Shown here: one piece after another, positions 53,001 through 64,000 of the stretch
How the letters are laid out: the number at the start of each line of letters is the position of its first letter
Position numbering within the stretch: position 1 is the stretch's first letter
Assembly: GCA_034401135.1 (NCBI GenBank)
Contig: JAWZSP010000007.1
Span: 1,674,001 to 1,738,000, forward strand
Reading direction: 5' to 3'
DNA: 64,000 bases
Origin: Volutella citrinella
Lineage: Eukaryota; Ascomycota; Sordariomycetes; Hypocreales; Nectriaceae
The notes under the pieces: model-generated
Database searches by the model: none
Seen by the model: the letters and a program-made list of their open reading frames with translations, nothing else
What the model was told of the DNA's origin: nothing
Position numbers and translations under genes: made by a program

Positions 53001-56000
53001 CGGTGTGTCCGTCTGGCAGAGAAAGCCCCAAACTCTGCTGCACGTAATTATCGTACGGCGAAAATAATTATGACGGTGCGGCAACGGCTCTCGCGGCGAG
53101 CCGGCGGAAGCCGCGGAAGTAGCTGCGCCAGGTGGCGAACACACCGACACCAAACACCACGAATCCCGCCGGAGCACCATCGGCCTTGAGATGCCGAACC
53201 TCAAGCTATCGCCGGGGGCCCCCAGAGGGCCGTGGTCATCCACCCACATGCGCCGCACAGCGTAGCTACACCGCATCCGGGCTGCACTGCGTGATGCATG
53301 CTGAGTACGAATACTCCCGTCCAGGGCCTGACAGCCTCCCAAAGCCGGGAGACATTGTCCACTTTACCCGGGACGAGGGTTGAGAGAGCATTTGCATGCT
53401 TGGCAGGCGGAGAGGGGGGCCTCCGCGGTGGCTCATAGAAACACGCGTTCCCGCGGCCCGTCATGCGCGGTGCAGGTGGTCCCGACTGTGAAAGATTTGG
53501 AACTCATAGGGTAGTTTTGACAGAGAGATTTGGAATTTCTAGGGCCTTGAGCCATTAACTAGTCTTAGTACAGCTTGCTGCACGGGGGAGGCTGGAAGCT
53601 ATCCTGCACTGCCCCAGGTAAAAGCCAGGGCAATGTCAATTCAAGAGTCTGGGCATGAGGGGTTGAGGCCTTATCGGCCCATCCAGCAGGGAGGGTTGAA
53701 TTGATGATAGGCGTGCTGGGGATAGATGGTCTTGGCTGCCACTTCCATCCGGTGCGCCGTCATCGACTATTGCTTCCCCCGTGATAGCCCCGGTCTTCCC
53801 CGCGCCCGGCTAGAGTAGTAACGTAGCCCTGGGCTGGGTGAGTTGACAGATGTGTACACGCGGCACAGTCCCTGATCTACAGCGCCTCCATCTCGCCTAC
53901 ATCATTTTCTTACTGCGTGCCCAGTCATCCCAACTGGCGGGACAGCACCATCTGTGCCAGCAAACAACGGGCGCTGCCCTGAAGGCTTGCTACAGTTTGA
54001 CCCCGATTGGCTGGCGAGGACCCCGACAGAGGCGAGTGAGAGCCGTCCAGGTGGGTGGGTGAATGACAGCCCAGCGAGTGAGACGCCGTGAGGGGCGACT
54101 AAGGTTTCCTGTTGGTGGGCCACCCGCCACAGACGTGCATCTTATTAGGCGTAGGCGAGTGAGAGGGAACAAGAACCCTGGCTACGTTACGGATACGCTT
54201 CGTCGTCGCCTTTCCCGCCAGCCAGTCAATCAAAAGCTCTCGCTCCTAAACCGCGCAATTACGTATATCGGAGCGCGTGTTCTGCAAGACGTCAGTCACG
54301 GCACCAGCCGGACGAGGCCCGGCGGTGCTTCGCCAGTCTCACAGCCATGGCCGGTGCCGTCAGCAACGGGGCTCGGCCGTTGTACGGAAAGGGCGGCGGC
54401 GGGGCGGCATGTCGGCATCATCCCCCAAGTTCAAACCTTGTACGGCCCAATGCTGCCCGTTGACAGCTTGGCGCAGATGATGCTGCGAGGTGATACTACT
54501 TAATGGCTGCACTGGGTCATGTGTTGTCGGAAAACGAAATCTGCTTGAACATTCCCCTCCCTGGTCCTCTCCCATCATTATCGTCCTAGCCGGTCCAACT
54601 CCCCCGGCTCGCCGTTCTTGGCCTCCTCCCCTCCCCGCGTGCAGAGCCAACGGGGATTTTGTGCGCCCACTCCATCAACCCGCATTCGGCGCCGACATTT
54701 TGCAGCCCCAACAACTCTTGCGACGCAAAGGTGTGACTGCGTCTGTCTCTTTTCTTTTTCGCCCTCCCTCTTCTCGCTTGCGCAAAAAAAGAAAGCAAAC
54801 GGGGTCCTGGAGGCATAAAATTTTAGACATTGAGTGACCAAGACGTACGTACGCGCACGGTCAAACTCGGCCTCTCCCCTGTCTTCATTACACAGAAGCC
54901 AGTAAGCCAGCCAGCACTGTTCAAGCTTCACTTGAGAACGGCGTTGCGCGACCTGGCTTCGCTCCCTCCGGTCTCATACCTCAGCCCCGGCCCAAGCGAG
55001 GCCATCCCTCGTGCCTCTATACTGCTCACGGAACACAACATTCCCCCGTGCAGCCCCCAAAGGCCCCCCCTGCGAGCCTGCTTGAACGGTTCGCTCCAGC
55101 GACTTTAGGGCGCCCGCCATTGGCCATTGGCACGCTGTAAAAGGGTCACCAAGCCCTGACCCCGCTGAACCCCGACCGCTACTGCCGCCGTTGTTACGCG
55201 CAGGCTCTAGTGGCATTGCAGCCGGTCTCGCCCGCCAAAGCCTATCTCTCCAGTGCAAAGTTCACTGACGGCGGGCATTGCGCGTCTCGCTTAATTGACG
55301 ACGGGAAGCATCAGAAGGCAGATTGCCACGCCGTTTTCTGCTTGGCCAAAAGGGTACGTCTCAATTCCTGATAATTGCTGCATTTTGACCTTTTACCTCT
55401 GCACTGCATGCCAGAAGATCGCTCGTGAGCCGCCACGAGCTGTGGTCTGGACTCTCTGGCAAAGGCAAAACCCACGTTTTTCTTCCTGTGTGTTTGAGCT
55501 TCTTCTGCATCCTTGTGCCCGGCTTTTTGGTTCGCAAGTGCGCCCACACCCCCAATCCCCCTTGCACACCCCCCACCAACCATGACGCTCGCAAGGCGGC
55601 GTTCCCAATGCCAATAGCTGTTGCTCTCCTAGTCGGTTGACGTCCTTGCCGTCTTCGGACCCCATGCATCCATCGTCACCGCAATCGTGCCGAGCAAGCA
55701 GCTCCAGGCAATATTCTGCATAGTCGCTGAGCGATTGCAGGGCACATGAGTATGGTGTCTATGTGCTACGCGCGCAAGGCTCTGTCGGCGGCCGAGGGAG
55801 AGAAGACAGAGAAAAAACAAATACATGGCTGTTCCCATCATCCTTCCTTCTTTTCAGCCTCAGCTCATTTCCACCCACTGTATCACACAAAGCCAAATCC
55901 ATCCCCCTGGCAAACTGAGGCAATCGTCATTACAAGCCCTGACGAGAAGTCGAGCTGGGCCTGTTCGCATCTCGACCTTGGTCGTGAATCCCTGACGCCT

Positions 56001-56749
56001 GGACTCTGCCCTGCTTTGGTTGTTGACTGCATATCCTTCCTTCCCACTCACATCCGTTCCCTCCCATCACATCAAGAAATCCCAGGCTAAAGCTCCTGGC
56101 CAACCAGACCCCTGTCGTCTCCAACTCTCCACCCCAGCGTTGGAGCAGCCCAGACCCAAGCAAGCCTGGGCCAACACACTGGCTGGCATTGAACACAAGC
56201 TAGGCCACCCCTGGGCGTCTTCGTCATCGCCCCCAGTGCCCCGGCAGCTCCATCCATCGCAAGTCGGCTTGCTCCACTCGTTGGGTCCGTGAGCTTGGCT
56301 GGGTCCTGGGCCGTACGGGATACCCTCAACCGGGCTTGCCAGCACACAATTGCTCCGCAGTGCGTCTCTTCTGCGAGAGGAATCCTCCATTTTGCATTGG
56401 CATGCCCTGTGCTTTTTGGGCCTGTCCATCACACACCGTCTGTTCGCCCACCCCGGCATTTTAGCATCAAGCCTGGGCCTTGTTGGATGCTTGGTTCTTA
56501 TAAGCCAAACCCTGCCCATCCTGCCGCACCGCTGCATCACAAGCAGCCATTCACATTCATATTCACGCTGGATCCTCCCTCCTGCCCCCTCTGATCCTTC
56601 CCTGTTTTTACATATCATTGCACTGCCGTCTTACCCTCTTTTCTGGCCGTCGCACTCTCACTGCCTCATACCTGCGTCACCTTTGGGCTCTCTGAGCTGG
56701 GCATACATCACACTCACTCTCGTCGGCCCTCGAGACGCCGTTAACAAAC
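50038..56749. other. 6.7-kb stretch without a recognisable gene
   Basis: It starts with the HNH gene 3' flank, a 14-bp tandem repeat and a low-complexity CT-rich tract with ctcctaac/tgctaatc-type words (about 50320-50450). From 50.5 to 55.6 kb only short shadow frames occur on both strands. The last about 1 kb before 56750 is rich in C and T and is probably the promoter and leader of the alpha-arrestin gene. Confidence 0.5.
50131..50172 (+). repeat. 14-bp tandem repeat, three perfect copies
   Basis: The unit ggctcccccttgaa is repeated three times without mismatch, about 100 bp downstream of the HNH gene stop codon. A degraded fourth start (gtctcc) follows. Confidence 0.95.
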
Positions 56750-59662
56750 ATGACAGAAGCCGAGACGCGGCGCCGTACCAACTGGATTACTTCCAACGCA
56801 AACATCTACTACCGGCCGCGGCTAGAAAAGAAGCCCTCGTTGGCCATTGAACGTTTCCCCGCGCCTCTCATCGGTCCTCGGAGATCCCGTCCGCAGGCCA
56901 TCCACATTGTTAGCTACCCGTCCGGCTACGTACCCCGCGAACTACGGGAAGAACTCGAGTCACGTTCGCAACAACAACAGGAGCAGCAACGGCAACAAGC
57001 CAAAAAGGAAAAGAAGGACCGGTCAAGGATCAACTTGCGCCGACCCAGAACTCGCGGTGAATCACCCCCTCGAGTTCGTGAGGAGCGCGCCTCGACACTC
57101 CCGCAGGTGTTTACCCAGCTTCGGGATACTTTTTCGTCAAAGCAGCCACCATCAGCCACTCCCCAGACTGCGCGACGGGGCAGCAGAAGCAGCACCAGCA
57201 CCAGCAGCAGTAATAGCGGCAGCGATAGTGAAGCAAGCGCTGCACCTGGCGTCGCCCTTGCCCAATCCGAGTCGTCTGTGGCTGGTCGCGCGACCCGACC
57301 AACTGGGGAAAGCGCCGGTACATATCCATCCCCGCCTGCTTATGACGACATCCGACCAGAGTCGGCAGCACATGATTTAACCAGGCCTCACTCGGCCACA
57401 GCATCCACATCACCAATCCTCCACCCCAGCAGATCAAATTCCTCCTCGTCAGACGATACGGCCATGGCCGCTTCAGTTGTCATGTCGCAGGCTTACGGCC
57501 ACGCCAATCGCAACGCCTTCCTCTCCGTCCGCAACTCCAAATCCGCCGTCACCACCCACATCGCCGAACTGCCCAAGCCGGTTGCCTCGGGTAGCGGTGT
57601 CTCCTGCTCCATCTTTCTCGCCGAACAGAACATTTTTCTATCTGGTTTCGACCATGATAGCCGTCGGGGGCGCGATGGGAACGGCGGCACGGCCTTGCTG
57701 CGCGGCAAGATGCAGCTGCGCGTCACCAAGAACGTGAAGATCAAGGCCGTCCAGCTGAAGCTCATTGGCCGTGCCCGCACCGAATGGCCCGAGGGCATCC
57801 CCCCACTCAAGCAGGATGTGCATGAGGAGGAGAGCCTACGCACTCAGGTCTTGACCTTTTTCAACGCCATGAACGATGGATGGGAGTCGGAATACGGCAA
57901 CCAGTGCACCTATCAGCTCAAGAGTGGCGACTCCCCCACGACGAGCGCCGCCAACCTCGGCGTTTCCAACCTGGCCATGAGCTCATCCAACCTGGCTGCC
58001 CACGGGGGCTCCCCCAGTCTTCTCTCGCCCAACCGTAACCTGACGGCCAAGGAGGCGAAGCGATTGTCTCTGCAGAATGTGCAGTCGCGCAGTTTCCAAA
58101 AGGGCGAGAGCCCAGTGCCCACGCCCACTCAAGCCAAGGGCTACAAGGTCTTCTACCCTGGCATCTACGATTACTCCTTCGAGCTGCCGATCGATCACCA
58201 TCAGCTGGAGACAACTAAGCTTCAGTTTGGATCTGTCACGTGGGAACTTCATGCCACCGTTGACCGTGCGGGTGCCTTCAAGCCCAACCTACACGGCGTC
58301 AAGGAGGTGCCCATCATCCGAGTGCCCGACCAGCTTTCTCTCGAAATGACGGAGCCCATCTCCATCAGCCGACAGTGGGAGGACCAGCTTTACTACGATA
58401 TCGTTATTTCCGGAAAGAGTTTTCCCATCGGTAGCAAAATTCCTATTGCCTTCAAGCTCACCCCGCTTGCCAAGGTTCAGGTGCACAAGCTTAAAGTATT
58501 CGTCACGGAATCGATTGAGTACTGGACCAACGACAAGCGTGTTACCAGGAAGGACCCCGCACGCAAGATCCTTCTTCTAGAAAAGTCGGCTGGCAAGCCA
58601 CTCGACGACAACTGGTCCTCTTCCGAGCTTCGGACCCTCCGTGGTGGTGAGCCCAGCACTCAGGAGCGACGGGAAGCCCGCGAGCTCGCCGCCCAGCGAC
58701 GAGCCATGGAGGCTTCCAGACGCAGAACCGCTGTCGAGCCTCTTCCCGAGCCAACCGATAACCTGCTAGGCGACCTCGACCTTGGTCTCGAAAGCTACTG
58801 GGGATCCACCGAAATCGAGGCGAATGTGCAGATCCCCACCTGTGAGATGATGGCCAAGAACAAGGACCTGCGACTCCACCCCGACTGTAGCTGGAAGAAC
58901 GTCAACGTTTATCACTGGATCAAGGTGGTTATGCGAATCAGCCGACCCGATCCTGAGGACCCAACCGGCAAGAAGCGGCGGCACTTTGAGATCAGCATCG
59001 ACTCTCCCTTTACGGTGCTCAACTGCCGTGCTACCCACGCGAACACCAACCTCCCCGCATACACGGGTAACAACACTCTGTGCACCACCTACCAGTCCAC
59101 CTGTGGCTGCCCCGATGCCTTCACTGTTCCCACCGACACATCGCCTAACTCGTCTACTGGCGCGCTCTCGGGAGTGAATGTGAGCAACGACAACCTGCCT
59201 GCCCCACCGCAGGCCGCCCACCTAGCACAAGAAGTCGGCGGTGAGCAGAGCCCCGGCCCACGACCGATGCATCTCCTCCGAGTACCCAGCTTCAACCCTC
59301 CTGCCTTCGATGAGGATGTGGCACCCCCGCCAGCAGAGGAGCATCGCAGCAACCGTGACATCGGGGGTATCATGACTCCGCCGCCCCAGTACGATATTGT
59401 GGTTGGCACTCCCAGTGTTGATGGCATGGCTGACTACTTTGCCCGTCTGGCCGAGTCTGGTTTTGAGGGCCGAGAGGATGATTCGGGCTCTGACTCGGAT
59501 GAATCGCCTCCCAGAATTCTAGAGCGATCTGGACGTGTCAACGTCGCCCATCCTGGCACGCCTGGCGGAAGAATGCCGAGCAGAAGCATGGAAATTGCTC
59601 GGCCAGTTATTCAACTCGACATGGACTCTGTGCACCTCCGCCGAGCCGCAGGAGCACTATAA
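56750..59662 (+). CDS. Alpha-arrestin, ubiquitin-ligase adaptor
   Basis: The uninterrupted 970-residue protein starts MTEAETRRRTNWITSNANIY. After a basic and Gln-rich region (SRSQQQQEQQRQQ at about 72-83) and Ser-rich segments comes the arrestin N-like domain at about 245-450 (RNAFLSVRNSKSAVTTHIAE, KMQLRVTKNVKIKAVQLKLI). The arrestin C-like domain lies at about 540-770 (QWEDQLYYDIVISGKSFPIG, AKVQVHKLKVFVTESIEYWT). Two PY motifs are visible, PPAY at 195-198 and PPQY at 878-881. They should bind the WW domains of a Rsp5/HulA-type HECT ubiquitin ligase. The protein therefore likely steers plasma-membrane transporters to ubiquitination and endocytosis, as Rod1/Rog3- or Aly-type ART proteins do in yeast. 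I did not decide which ART subgroup. A strong pyrimidine-rich leader precedes the ATG. Confidence 0.95.
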   Translation: MTEAETRRRTNWITSNANIYYRPRLEKKPSLAIERFPAPLIGPRRSRPQAIHIVSYPSGYVPRELREELESRSQQQQEQQRQQAKKEKKDRSRINLRRPRTRGESPPRVREERASTLPQVFTQLRDTFSSKQPPSATPQTARRGSRSSTSTSSSNSGSDSEASAAPGVALAQSESSVAGRATRPTGESAGTYPSPPAYDDIRPESAAHDLTRPHSATASTSPILHPSRSNSSSSDDTAMAASVVMSQAYGHANRNAFLSVRNSKSAVTTHIAELPKPVASGSGVSCSIFLAEQNIFLSGFDHDSRRGRDGNGGTALLRGKMQLRVTKNVKIKAVQLKLIGRARTEWPEGIPPLKQDVHEEESLRTQVLTFFNAMNDGWESEYGNQCTYQLKSGDSPTTSAANLGVSNLAMSSSNLAAHGGSPSLLSPNRNLTAKEAKRLSLQNVQSRSFQKGESPVPTPTQAKGYKVFYPGIYDYSFELPIDHHQLETTKLQFGSVTWELHATVDRAGAFKPNLHGVKEVPIIRVPDQLSLEMTEPISISRQWEDQLYYDIVISGKSFPIGSKIPIAFKLTPLAKVQVHKLKVFVTESIEYWTNDKRVTRKDPARKILLLEKSAGKPLDDNWSSSELRTLRGGEPSTQERREARELAAQRRAMEASRRRTAVEPLPEPTDNLLGDLDLGLESYWGSTEIEANVQIPTCEMMAKNKDLRLHPDCSWKNVNVYHWIKVVMRISRPDPEDPTGKKRRHFEISIDSPFTVLNCRATHANTNLPAYTGNNTLCTTYQSTCGCPDAFTVPTDTSPNSSTGALSGVNVSNDNLPAPPQAAHLAQEVGGEQSPGPRPMHLLRVPSFNPPAFDEDVAPPPAEEHRSNRDIGGIMTPPPQYDIVVGTPSVDGMADYFARLAESGFEGREDDSGSDSDESPPRILERSGRVNVAHPGTPGGRMPSRSMEIARPVIQLDMDSVHLRRAAGAL

Positions 59663-60963
59663 GGGACTCTGTCCCATCCCCATATTGGGCTCATATACAA
59701 CGAGCTCGTACAAACCTACCCAGGAACACTCATGTGCAATTGCTTTGCATCACGACACATACTTCCCTTTTCTTGTCTTCTCATTTTTTATACTAGCGGG
59801 CGTTCCAGCATATCGCGACTGGGAAATAAGCCCGTCATTTGGCTGGACACAAATATCGGATGGTCATGTTTATCTTTGTATTACCGGTTTATGAACCAAG
59901 GATCTGGCGTTCTATATAAAATTGGAGGTTGAGGGCTTTGCTTTTATTCCATCACTACCCGCATTGGAAAGGTGTACTTTGGGGATTTCGGGGATTCTAC
60001 CAACTGCATGGATGAAGGCATTCACTGGCATCTGATACCAACTAGGACGTTCTGATCTACTCAAGAATATTTCTTATTATGCATACACTATTTTGATACG
60101 TGCCAACTTTGTAAACCCCCACCATCAATCACCATGATTACGATTTTGGCACTACTACTTAACGCAGGCTCCATCCAGCCAATAGGTCTTGAGCTGTGAA
60201 GCTCGTGTGATGCGAAACGCCGTCCTATTTGCTTGGTATAAGCCCTAGCAAGTCGTCGCGTAGGCCGTAATGGTTGTTTGCGCTACACATACGTATCCCA
60301 TCGTCAGAAAGTAAGTGGCATTTATCTCGTGGGGCCATTTAAGCCTTGTTAGTCGGGTCGGCGAAGAATGCTTTCGCGTGGCACGGCCAATGGCGTCCAC
60401 CAACAGAAGCCTTGACGGCTGTCAAGTCGCCCAGACGCGTAAGGTCGAAGAGGGGGCCAATCCACGGTCCTCTCCGAGTGTGGCGGTGGCATTTCTGTGT
60501 AACCCCATCATGTGTCCGCCACAATATCGGGACCGCCGAACGATCCGGCCGTGTGGGATAACGTTACGATGGGGTAGTCCGTCTCATGGCGTCAAGCAAC
60601 CCATTTGATTGGTAGTATTTTGCCATCAATTGGAAGAGGCTGGTCGAGACTCGATCTCCCCCGTCCTCAATCATCAAGCTCGCCACCTACAGCAGTCTAG
60701 GACAGTTGCTTTCCGGCATCATAATCGGCTGATACAAACGATGAACTTTATTAGACGCAAGGAACCAATCTCGGATAACATAATGAGAGACTAATACAAG
60801 CCATTTCATGATCAATTCCATGTTCCCAAACGCCGCTATCCCTAATCCTCGTCATAGCTCCAAAGAACAAACAGTACGGAACACACAAGTCGCTGTAGAG
60901 CCTGGTCGGCTAGCTCCCCGAACATTTCAACACCAGTGCAAACACCACACCAAAGATCAAGAA
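59663..60963. other. Convergent intergenic region
   Basis: These 1.3 kb lie between the 3' ends of the alpha-arrestin and the GTPase gene. No gene is seen. Several short frames overlap on both strands. Confidence 0.5.
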
Positions 60964-63093
60964 TCAAGCACCGACTTGAACCCCATGGGTAGCTTGCTGA
61001 CTTTTCTCGCCCTCGGCTTCGTTCTTCTTCGGCCGAGCCATCAGTGGGTGCTCCGGGTCGTAGCCCACAGACTTGACAATTCCGAGGCCCTTGGTGCGAC
61101 CCTCGCGGAAAAGCAAGCGGTCACCTGGTGCAAGGTACTCGGGGCGCTGCACAAAACGGAACGCCACCGTTGCACGGTCTCCAGTTCGAATCAGCTCGCG
61201 GTCGATGTCAATTATAGCACACGTCTGAGAAACGGGGCCGACGTGGAGCATTGCTTGGTACTTTGTCTTTATCGTTGTGGCATGGGACAAAATGAGTACT
61301 GTAGCCAACACGTCAGTTGATTCAAACCACGATCGAGCATCGACTAGATCACGCACCTTCTGCAATGAACTCGCGGTAAACCTTGGGGCCGGGTTCACCC
61401 TCCAGTTTCGGGAGCACAACCATGCCCTTGCGGACGTCCTTGCGCTTCACCTTCTTCAACGCAAACGAAGCAGACTGTCCTGCCGAGGCCGCTGGCACTC
61501 GTATCCGCTTGCGCTCAATTGAGCGGATAGCGGTGGGGGTGAACTGCCCTAGCGAATCCGGTCCAATCAGGACATTATCGCCTTCGTGGATAACGCCAGA
61601 CTTGATGATGCCAGAAACCACGGTTCCAGTGAAGGGAACCGAGAAGGTGTCGTTGACATGGAACTCGAAGGGCGCGTCAGAGTTGTACCTGCCGTGGTGC
61701 GGTAGGATGTTCAAGAAGGTTCGGACCAGGTCGAGATTCTCGCCGGTCACGTTGGACACCAGAAACACGGGGCATATTCGCTGGCTGACAAACTGCGTAG
61801 CCGTGTTTATGCACTCCTCGCGCGTCTTGATGAAGGTGGGTATCTTGCGGGCACCGGGGCTCTTCATAATCTTGGTGATTTGCGTGATGGTCTCCTCCAG
61901 GATGTTGGGCGGGCAAATATCAATCTTGGTGACAACAACCATGACGGGGACATTCAGAGCGAGTGCAATACCCAAATGCTCCTTGCTCATACCAACAAGG
62001 CCGTTGTTGGCCGCGACCATGAGCAGACAGTAGTTTGGACTGCTGGACAATAGTCCAAACACCGTAGTCCTCAGATACTTCTCGTGGCCGGCCAAATCGG
62101 TGAAAGTAATGACCTTGGCGCTCCGCTTTCCAATCTCCTCCCACGAGAGCTTTCCTGTATTTGGCATCAGCTGCTGCGCAGGGCTGTAGCTATTTCATCA
62201 ACCAAAATCACTTACGTCCAGGAATATCAGAATGAATGACCTGTCCCATGGTGTCGAACCCCATAATCTCCATGCTGACAGAGCTGGTCCGGCCAGTCTC
62301 TATCTCGTGCTTGTGTCTGAAAAGGTTGACTCGGGCCTTGCCTCGGCCATCGTCGAGGTCTCCCTTGACCAAAACGCCAAGCATACTGCTCTTGCCAGCG
62401 TCCACTATCATCATGTCAGTTGGCCTGTCGCAGATGAGTGCGTTTTTGGTGCCGTTATACCATTCCCTACCACGGCTATTCTGGTCTCAATTACGTCCTC
62501 TATTGTTGCCGGGACTTGGCGTATTAAGACTTTGCCGCTACACGCCTTGTCCTTGGATGGCGCCTCGCTGGTACTGGCAGCCTCCTTGTCGCCGCCGACA
62601 TTCTTGGTCAAAAGAAGATCGCAGTCGGCGCGTAGTCGCTTGGCCACCATCTGAAGTTTCTCCCATGCGCCATCCCACTCCTCGCGAGTGAGTTGCATGG
62701 AGTCGCCATTGTTCTCATAACCCAGATCAAAGAGCGCCTCGCCAAAGCCCTCGTCTATGCGCTCGGCGAGCAGGCCCTCCAGCTGCTTCAGAGACTCCTC
62801 GGTCGATCCGAGCAACAGTTCCTTGATGGCTGCTCTTGGCGCTGTGTCGGCGAGATCGAGATTGTCAAACAACTCGTCGAGTTCGGCGTGGTGCTGGTCA
62901 GCGGATGCACCTGGTTCCGCCCCGCTGGTCTTGAACGTCGGGTAGCGGAGACTCTGCTGCTGTTCGACGTATTCAGCGAAGTCGCTTAACGCCTGTCCAT
63001 TGTCAGCGTTTGGTATCTCGGGGGAAGTGAGCTGCCGCGAACCGATTCCCCCTTACGCTTCTCGTACGGAAGCTGCTTGCTTGAGTTTGTCAT
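60964..63093 (-). CDS. GTPBP1/GTPBP2-type translational GTPase, 5' end uncertain
   Basis: The well-supported exons are 62404-62216, 62154-61357 and 61298-60964, plus an exon ending at 62461. The P-loop is split by the 62405-62460 intron and restored as GNVDAGKSS. It is followed by [20 protein letters not shown], characteristic of GTPBP1. G3 is DLAGHEKY and G4 is VTKIDI. The domain-3 end ([34 protein letters not shown]) also matches. Family members belong to the EF-Tu/Hbs1/Ski7 group and act in ribosome- or mRNA-associated quality control in the cytosol. The ATG at 63093 gives [13 protein letters not shown] before a GTAAGG donor (63056). The obvious acceptor at 62993 then puts exon 2 out of frame, while an acceptor at 62911 (CCAG) restores the frame and gives 602 residues. 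The annotated start is therefore provisional. Confidence 0.85.
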
Positions 63094-63116
63094 ATTGGAT
63101 GGATGGGAGACGTCAT
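63090..63116 (-). promoter_or_regulatory. Upstream ORF overlapping the GTPase start codon
   Basis: An eight-codon open frame (MTSPIHPI) starts at 63116, and its TGA overlaps the GTPase ATG as ATGA. That is the classic geometry for termination-reinitiation control of the main frame. Its frame is also the one that exon 2 needs with the obvious splice sites. Transcription of this stretch is assumed, not shown. Confidence 0.45.
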
Positions 63117-64000
63117 ATAGCTATGTCGTGTAGCCTTCATACAGCTATTCGAGTGATCATTGGAGTTGCTTGGAGATAGCAAGAAGGTCGCCGGCTAGGC
63201 TGCGATATAAGTATTCTGCGCTAATGATTACCACGGGCTGCGCCTTTGCTCGCCGGTTGACTGGAGGCCTGGAGCAAAGAATCGTGACTGTGAAGAGTCA
63301 CAAGGCGAACCCATGCATGACGTTGGCATGGCGGGGTGTTACTCACCTGGAGGAGGCAGGCGCGCCCCCGAGGGTGGATGCTTATCGATAAGTGGCTCCT
63401 CGAACCATGGGCTCCACCCAAGCTGAATGCCACCCGCCCCAATTGGCCATGTATATAGATGCAGGGGTTGCATGTGGCTGTGTCAGCCGCCTGAGAGCTC
63501 CGATGTGGAGCGTTTATGGATATAAGCATGCCCACACAACGCGGGGGCTTCCACCAGGACTGAGCAACCCACCAAGCCAAACCAGCAGCAGGATATCGTG
63601 CGTTCAGCAGCTTTCGAAACTCACAACCCAGAAACACGTCGTAGTACATGTAGAAAAAACTTGGGGCCACAATAGGTTTAAGTTTCCTATGCTTTTCTAC
63701 CTCAACCGGCTTGACCTGGCACACCCAACCCTGTTTGACCGGGCGTTCCAATGGCCGCCCCAACTCCTGCTATATGGCCAGCTCTCATCAGTGTCGTCTC
63801 ATCTCATGATTGATTGAGTTGTCAACTATAGATATTCTCGGACTGGACCGCCCCGCTCCGCCATTTCGTCGGACAACCTGTCATTTTGACATTGACTATC
63901 CAATGAGGGCCTGACAGCTGAGGCGGGCAACCTCGGACTGGTTTCGGCGGCAGACCATGCACACGATCCAGATCAACTCCCCTGCTCATCGCAGGCATCT
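63117..64000. other. Upstream flank of the GTPase gene
   Basis: I see no gene in the last 880 bases. The first part is likely the GTPase promoter. The plus-strand and minus-strand frames here overlap each other and show no domain. Confidence 0.45.

Noticed and set aside
56847..57380. 177-codon plus-strand frame inside the alpha-arrestin gene
   Set aside because: It is an alternative frame of the arrestin coding region and has no domain.
61383..62033. 216-codon plus-strand frame
   Set aside because: It is antisense to the GTPase exon 62154-61357.

Overview
The window reads as filamentous ascomycete nuclear DNA (Pezizomycotina, most like Sordariomycetes/Hypocreales). Protein genes carry short GT-AG introns of about 50-80 nt with CTGAC/CTAAC-like branch sites. 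The regulators are of fungal kinds (Zn2Cys6 and C2H2 plus fungal regulatory domain), an alpha-arrestin with PY motifs is present, and the AT-rich relic transposon looks decayed. The genus cannot be fixed from the sequence alone. I saw no tRNA, rRNA, CRISPR, prophage, or polyketide/non-ribosomal synthase.

Layout. 0-8 kb: a small GPI-type secreted protein (minus), a long stretch with no clear gene, then a four-exon conserved fungal protein of unknown function at 6.4-7.75 kb. 8.7-15.5 kb is the most accessory-looking part: a 109-residue membrane protein (minus), a fungal death-fold-like (SesA/HeLo-like N-terminal) protein with repeated G-x-G-x-Q-x-N-G motifs (plus), a six-exon Zn2Cys6 regulator (minus), and an alpha/beta hydrolase (plus). 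The regulator and the hydrolase diverge from a promoter region that holds a 53-bp direct repeat pair. 16-18.8 kb: a second, large Zn2Cys6 regulator. 23.9-28 kb: a RibD/DHFR-like reductase, the five-exon spliceosomal SmE gene, and a secreted CAP/PR-1 protein. 28-38.6 kb is a gene desert holding a 484-bp AT-rich inverted-repeat transposon relic. 38.6-42.2 kb: a C2H2 plus fungal regulatory domain transcription factor. 43-47.6 kb: a compact cluster of a quinone-oxidoreductase-like dehydrogenase, a Nudix hydrolase and a monocarboxylate-type MFS transporter. 48.6-50 kb: an HNH-domain protein. 56.7-59.7 kb: an alpha-arrestin. 61-63.1 kb: a GTPBP1-type translational GTPase with a tiny upstream ORF overlapping its start codon.

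Function. Housekeeping genes (SmE, GTPBP1-like GTPase, alpha-arrestin, C2H2 regulator) are interleaved with accessory genes separated by long non-coding stretches. The best candidates for something little described are the motif-sharing pair at 8.7-11.4 kb (possible amyloid-type or self-recognition signalling parts without an NLR in the window) and the regulator/hydrolase divergon beside it. Exon boundaries were worked out by hand from splice consensus and reading frame. All multi-exon models except the 5' end of the GTPase close in frame.
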